A stretch of DNA of 62,203 bases from an uncultured Acetatifactor sp. Its GTDB lineage: Bacteria > Bacillota > Clostridia > Lachnospirales > Lachnospiraceae. Positions 60,821 through 62,203 of the stretch are shown one piece after another (positions within the stretch are counted from its first letter, which is position 1; each line of letters begins with the position of its first letter). The notes under the pieces were generated by a model, which did not search any database, had not been told where the DNA came from, and was given only the letters and a program-made list of their open reading frames with translations. The position numbers and the translations under genes were made by a program. The stretch lies in contig CAKSAN010000018.1 in NCBI GenBank assembly GCA_934436435.1, positions 1 through 62,203 on the forward strand. Reading direction: 5' to 3'.

Positions 60821-62038
60821 TTAATTTCCTCCTTTGACAGTATCTAATTTTAAAATCGCCTGATAGAGTACAAGCGCTCCCTTCAGGGCATCCTCCCAAT
60901 CCGTCCATTCTTCTTTGCAATGACTGAGACCATTGTGACTGGGGACAAAGAGCATACCGATGGGCATACGTTGACCAATGGCATTACCATCATGTCCGGC
61001 TCCGCTGGGAATATCCCGATAGGACAGATGCTGTTCCGTGCAGCATTGTTCCAATATGTTCCGGATATTTTCAGAACAATGGACAGAGGGTTTCTTTACA
61101 AGTTCCTGCCAGTCCACAGACACGGTGGACTGCTTTTGGGAATAAGCCATGGCGGATTCCACGAAGGCATTAATAACATCCTGATCCATATGGCGGATTT
61201 CCAATACCATTTCCACCTTTCCGGGAATTACCGCTACGGAACCGGGGAAGACAGAGAGCTGACCGACGGTAGCTACCAAATGGTCCGTACGCTGTGTGGC
61301 CGAGCTGCTGATATAGGTAATTAATTCAGCGGCGGCAGTGAGGGCATCATGCCGCAGCTTCATAGGAGTGGTTCCCGCATGATTGCTTTCTCCGTGCAGG
61401 GTGATTTTGTAGCGGGTGATTCCTACAATGCCGGAGACGATACCAATGTCCTGATGATTACTCTCCAATATTTTTCCCTGTTCAATATGAAGTTCCAGAT
61501 AACAATCTCCTGGAGAAGTAGGAACGGCTGCTTCTTTGACCTTTTCGACTGTGAGTCCGTAAGAGTCTAACACAGCTTCGTATTCCGGCGTGACAGAAGA
61601 AATGAGTCCCATCATGGAGCGGCTGCCGAAGGTTCCGCCCAGATTACTTCCCTCCTCACCCTGAAAACCGATAATTTCCAGATTATGCCTGAGAGAGATA
61701 TGGTTCTGTCTGAGCATATCCAGGCATAGAAGAGAGGAGGCAATACCAAGTGCTCCGTCAAATAAACCGCCGTTTTGTACGGTGTCCAGATGAGAACCGG
61801 TGTAGATGGTCCCCAGGGAGGGATCTTTTCCCGGAAGACATCCTTTTACATTGCCGACACCGTCGATCATGGTGTCAAGGCCTCTTTCTTCCATAAGATT
61901 CTTAAGGATTCCGGCGGATTGCAGATACGCAGCAGAGCAGGGAAGCCGGGTATAGGATCCATCGTCCTGTTTTCCCGGAAGAGAGATTTCCTCTGTGAGC
62001 ATTTTTAAGAGGGATTGCAGATCGTTGTCATACATCAT
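60821..62038 (-). CDS. M20-family amidohydrolase, allantoate/N-carbamoyl amino acid type
   Basis: A 405-residue zinc enzyme. The metal-binding segments are GSHLDTVQNGGLFDGALG, GEEGSNLGGTFGSR, ELHIEQG and SGAGHDGNA, and HGESNHAGTTPM marks the dimerisation lid. This is the AllC/HyuC/beta-ureidopropionase group, which releases ammonia and CO2 from ureido compounds. Together with the downstream cyclic amidohydrolase it forms a two-step ring-opening and de-ureidation operon. AAAGGAGGT precedes the ATG. A possible promoter, TTGACA on the minus strand (62106-62111), lies about 70 bp upstream. Confidence 0.88.
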   Translation of the reverse strand: MMYDNDLQSLLKMLTEEISLPGKQDDGSYTRLPCSAAYLQSAGILKNLMEERGLDTMIDGVGNVKGCLPGKDPSLGTIYTGSHLDTVQNGGLFDGALGIASSLLCLDMLRQNHISLRHNLEIIGFQGEEGSNLGGTFGSRSMMGLISSVTPEYEAVLDSYGLTVEKVKEAAVPTSPGDCYLELHIEQGKILESNHQDIGIVSGIVGITRYKITLHGESNHAGTTPMKLRHDALTAAAELITYISSSATQRTDHLVATVGQLSVFPGSVAVIPGKVEMVLEIRHMDQDVINAFVESAMAYSQKQSTVSVDWQELVKKPSVHCSENIRNILEQCCTEQHLSYRDIPSGAGHDGNAIGQRMPIGMLFVPSHNGLSHCKEEWTDWEDALKGALVLYQAILKLDTVKGGN

Positions 62039-62203
62039 TTCGATACCTCCTTTTTCGAATGTGGTTCGATAAATTAGTTCAAAGAATAAACTCTATTTTT
62101 TGAAATGTCAATAGAAAAATCGAATCGCTGACTTGAAATATTAAATTCCAGTGCAAAGGTAAATTCCACCGTGCTTTTAAAAGTTGCCTGAAATCGAATG
62201 ATT
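62039..62203. other. AT-rich upstream region at the window end
   Basis: 165 bp with the ribosome site and probable promoter of the amidohydrolase operon on the minus strand. No gene is visible, and the window ends before any neighbour. Confidence 0.5.

Overview
The window looks like a Bacillota chromosome of the Lachnospiraceae type. Reasons: mid-range GC, strong AGGAGG ribosome sites, YesM/YesN two-component control of a sugar ABC operon, a glycyl-radical ribonucleotide reductase, DUF4317, PadR/HAAS-type genes, tRNAs without encoded CCA, and many intrinsic terminators. Most genes are housekeeping or metabolic and lie on the + strand. The species cannot be named from the sequence.

Layout. 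1-302: array of 52-bp hairpin repeats. 394-6042: EAL/HDOD protein, ECF-transporter S component, polar amino acid ABC operon, AlaX-like editing protein. 6238-10940: carAB behind a leader packed with hairpins. 10922-15532: Rpn/PD-(D/E)XK protein, sodA, ADP-ribose NUDIX hydrolase, and a GHKL kinase with a LytTR regulator. 15740-24780: a cell-envelope region with an ECF sigma factor and anti-sigma, four similar ECF-type promoters, small membrane and lipoprotein genes, a PadR/SEDS pair and several eroded genes. 24790-34602: holA, mscL, TPR lipoprotein, XRE regulator, eno, a LysM surface protein and acetolactate synthase. 34622-35150: a second, inverted copy of the hairpin array, then a branched palindromic element. 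35339-42505: sugar ABC transporter, YesM/YesN and GH30 glycosidase. 42710-49589: phosphatase, DUF4317, MATE, nrdD with tandem NrdR-like boxes, pyrF and an HPr-like protein. 49666-56853: eight tRNA genes interleaved with rlmL-like, amidase-like, rdgB, yfcE and MATE genes. 56890-62038: Ca2+/Na+ exchanger, malQ and an allantoinase/allantoate-amidohydrolase-like pair.

How parts work together. carAB makes carbamoyl phosphate and pyrF completes UMP synthesis. The 35-42 kb block is a self-contained take-up, sense and hydrolyse unit for a glucoside. The 15.7-24.8 kb block looks like the local regulon of an ECF sigma factor: the same TTTGTAACAA / CGTTAT promoter precedes the sigma gene, a lipoprotein gene and, in tandem, a membrane-protein operon. 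A paralogue of that lipoprotein has been inactivated by one CAG-to-TAG change.

The least explained material is non-coding: the paired 52-bp hairpin arrays at 1-302 and 34622-34945, the branched palindromes at 25882-25958 and 45516-45670 that share a conserved core, a third branched palindrome at 34991-35145, and the carA leader.
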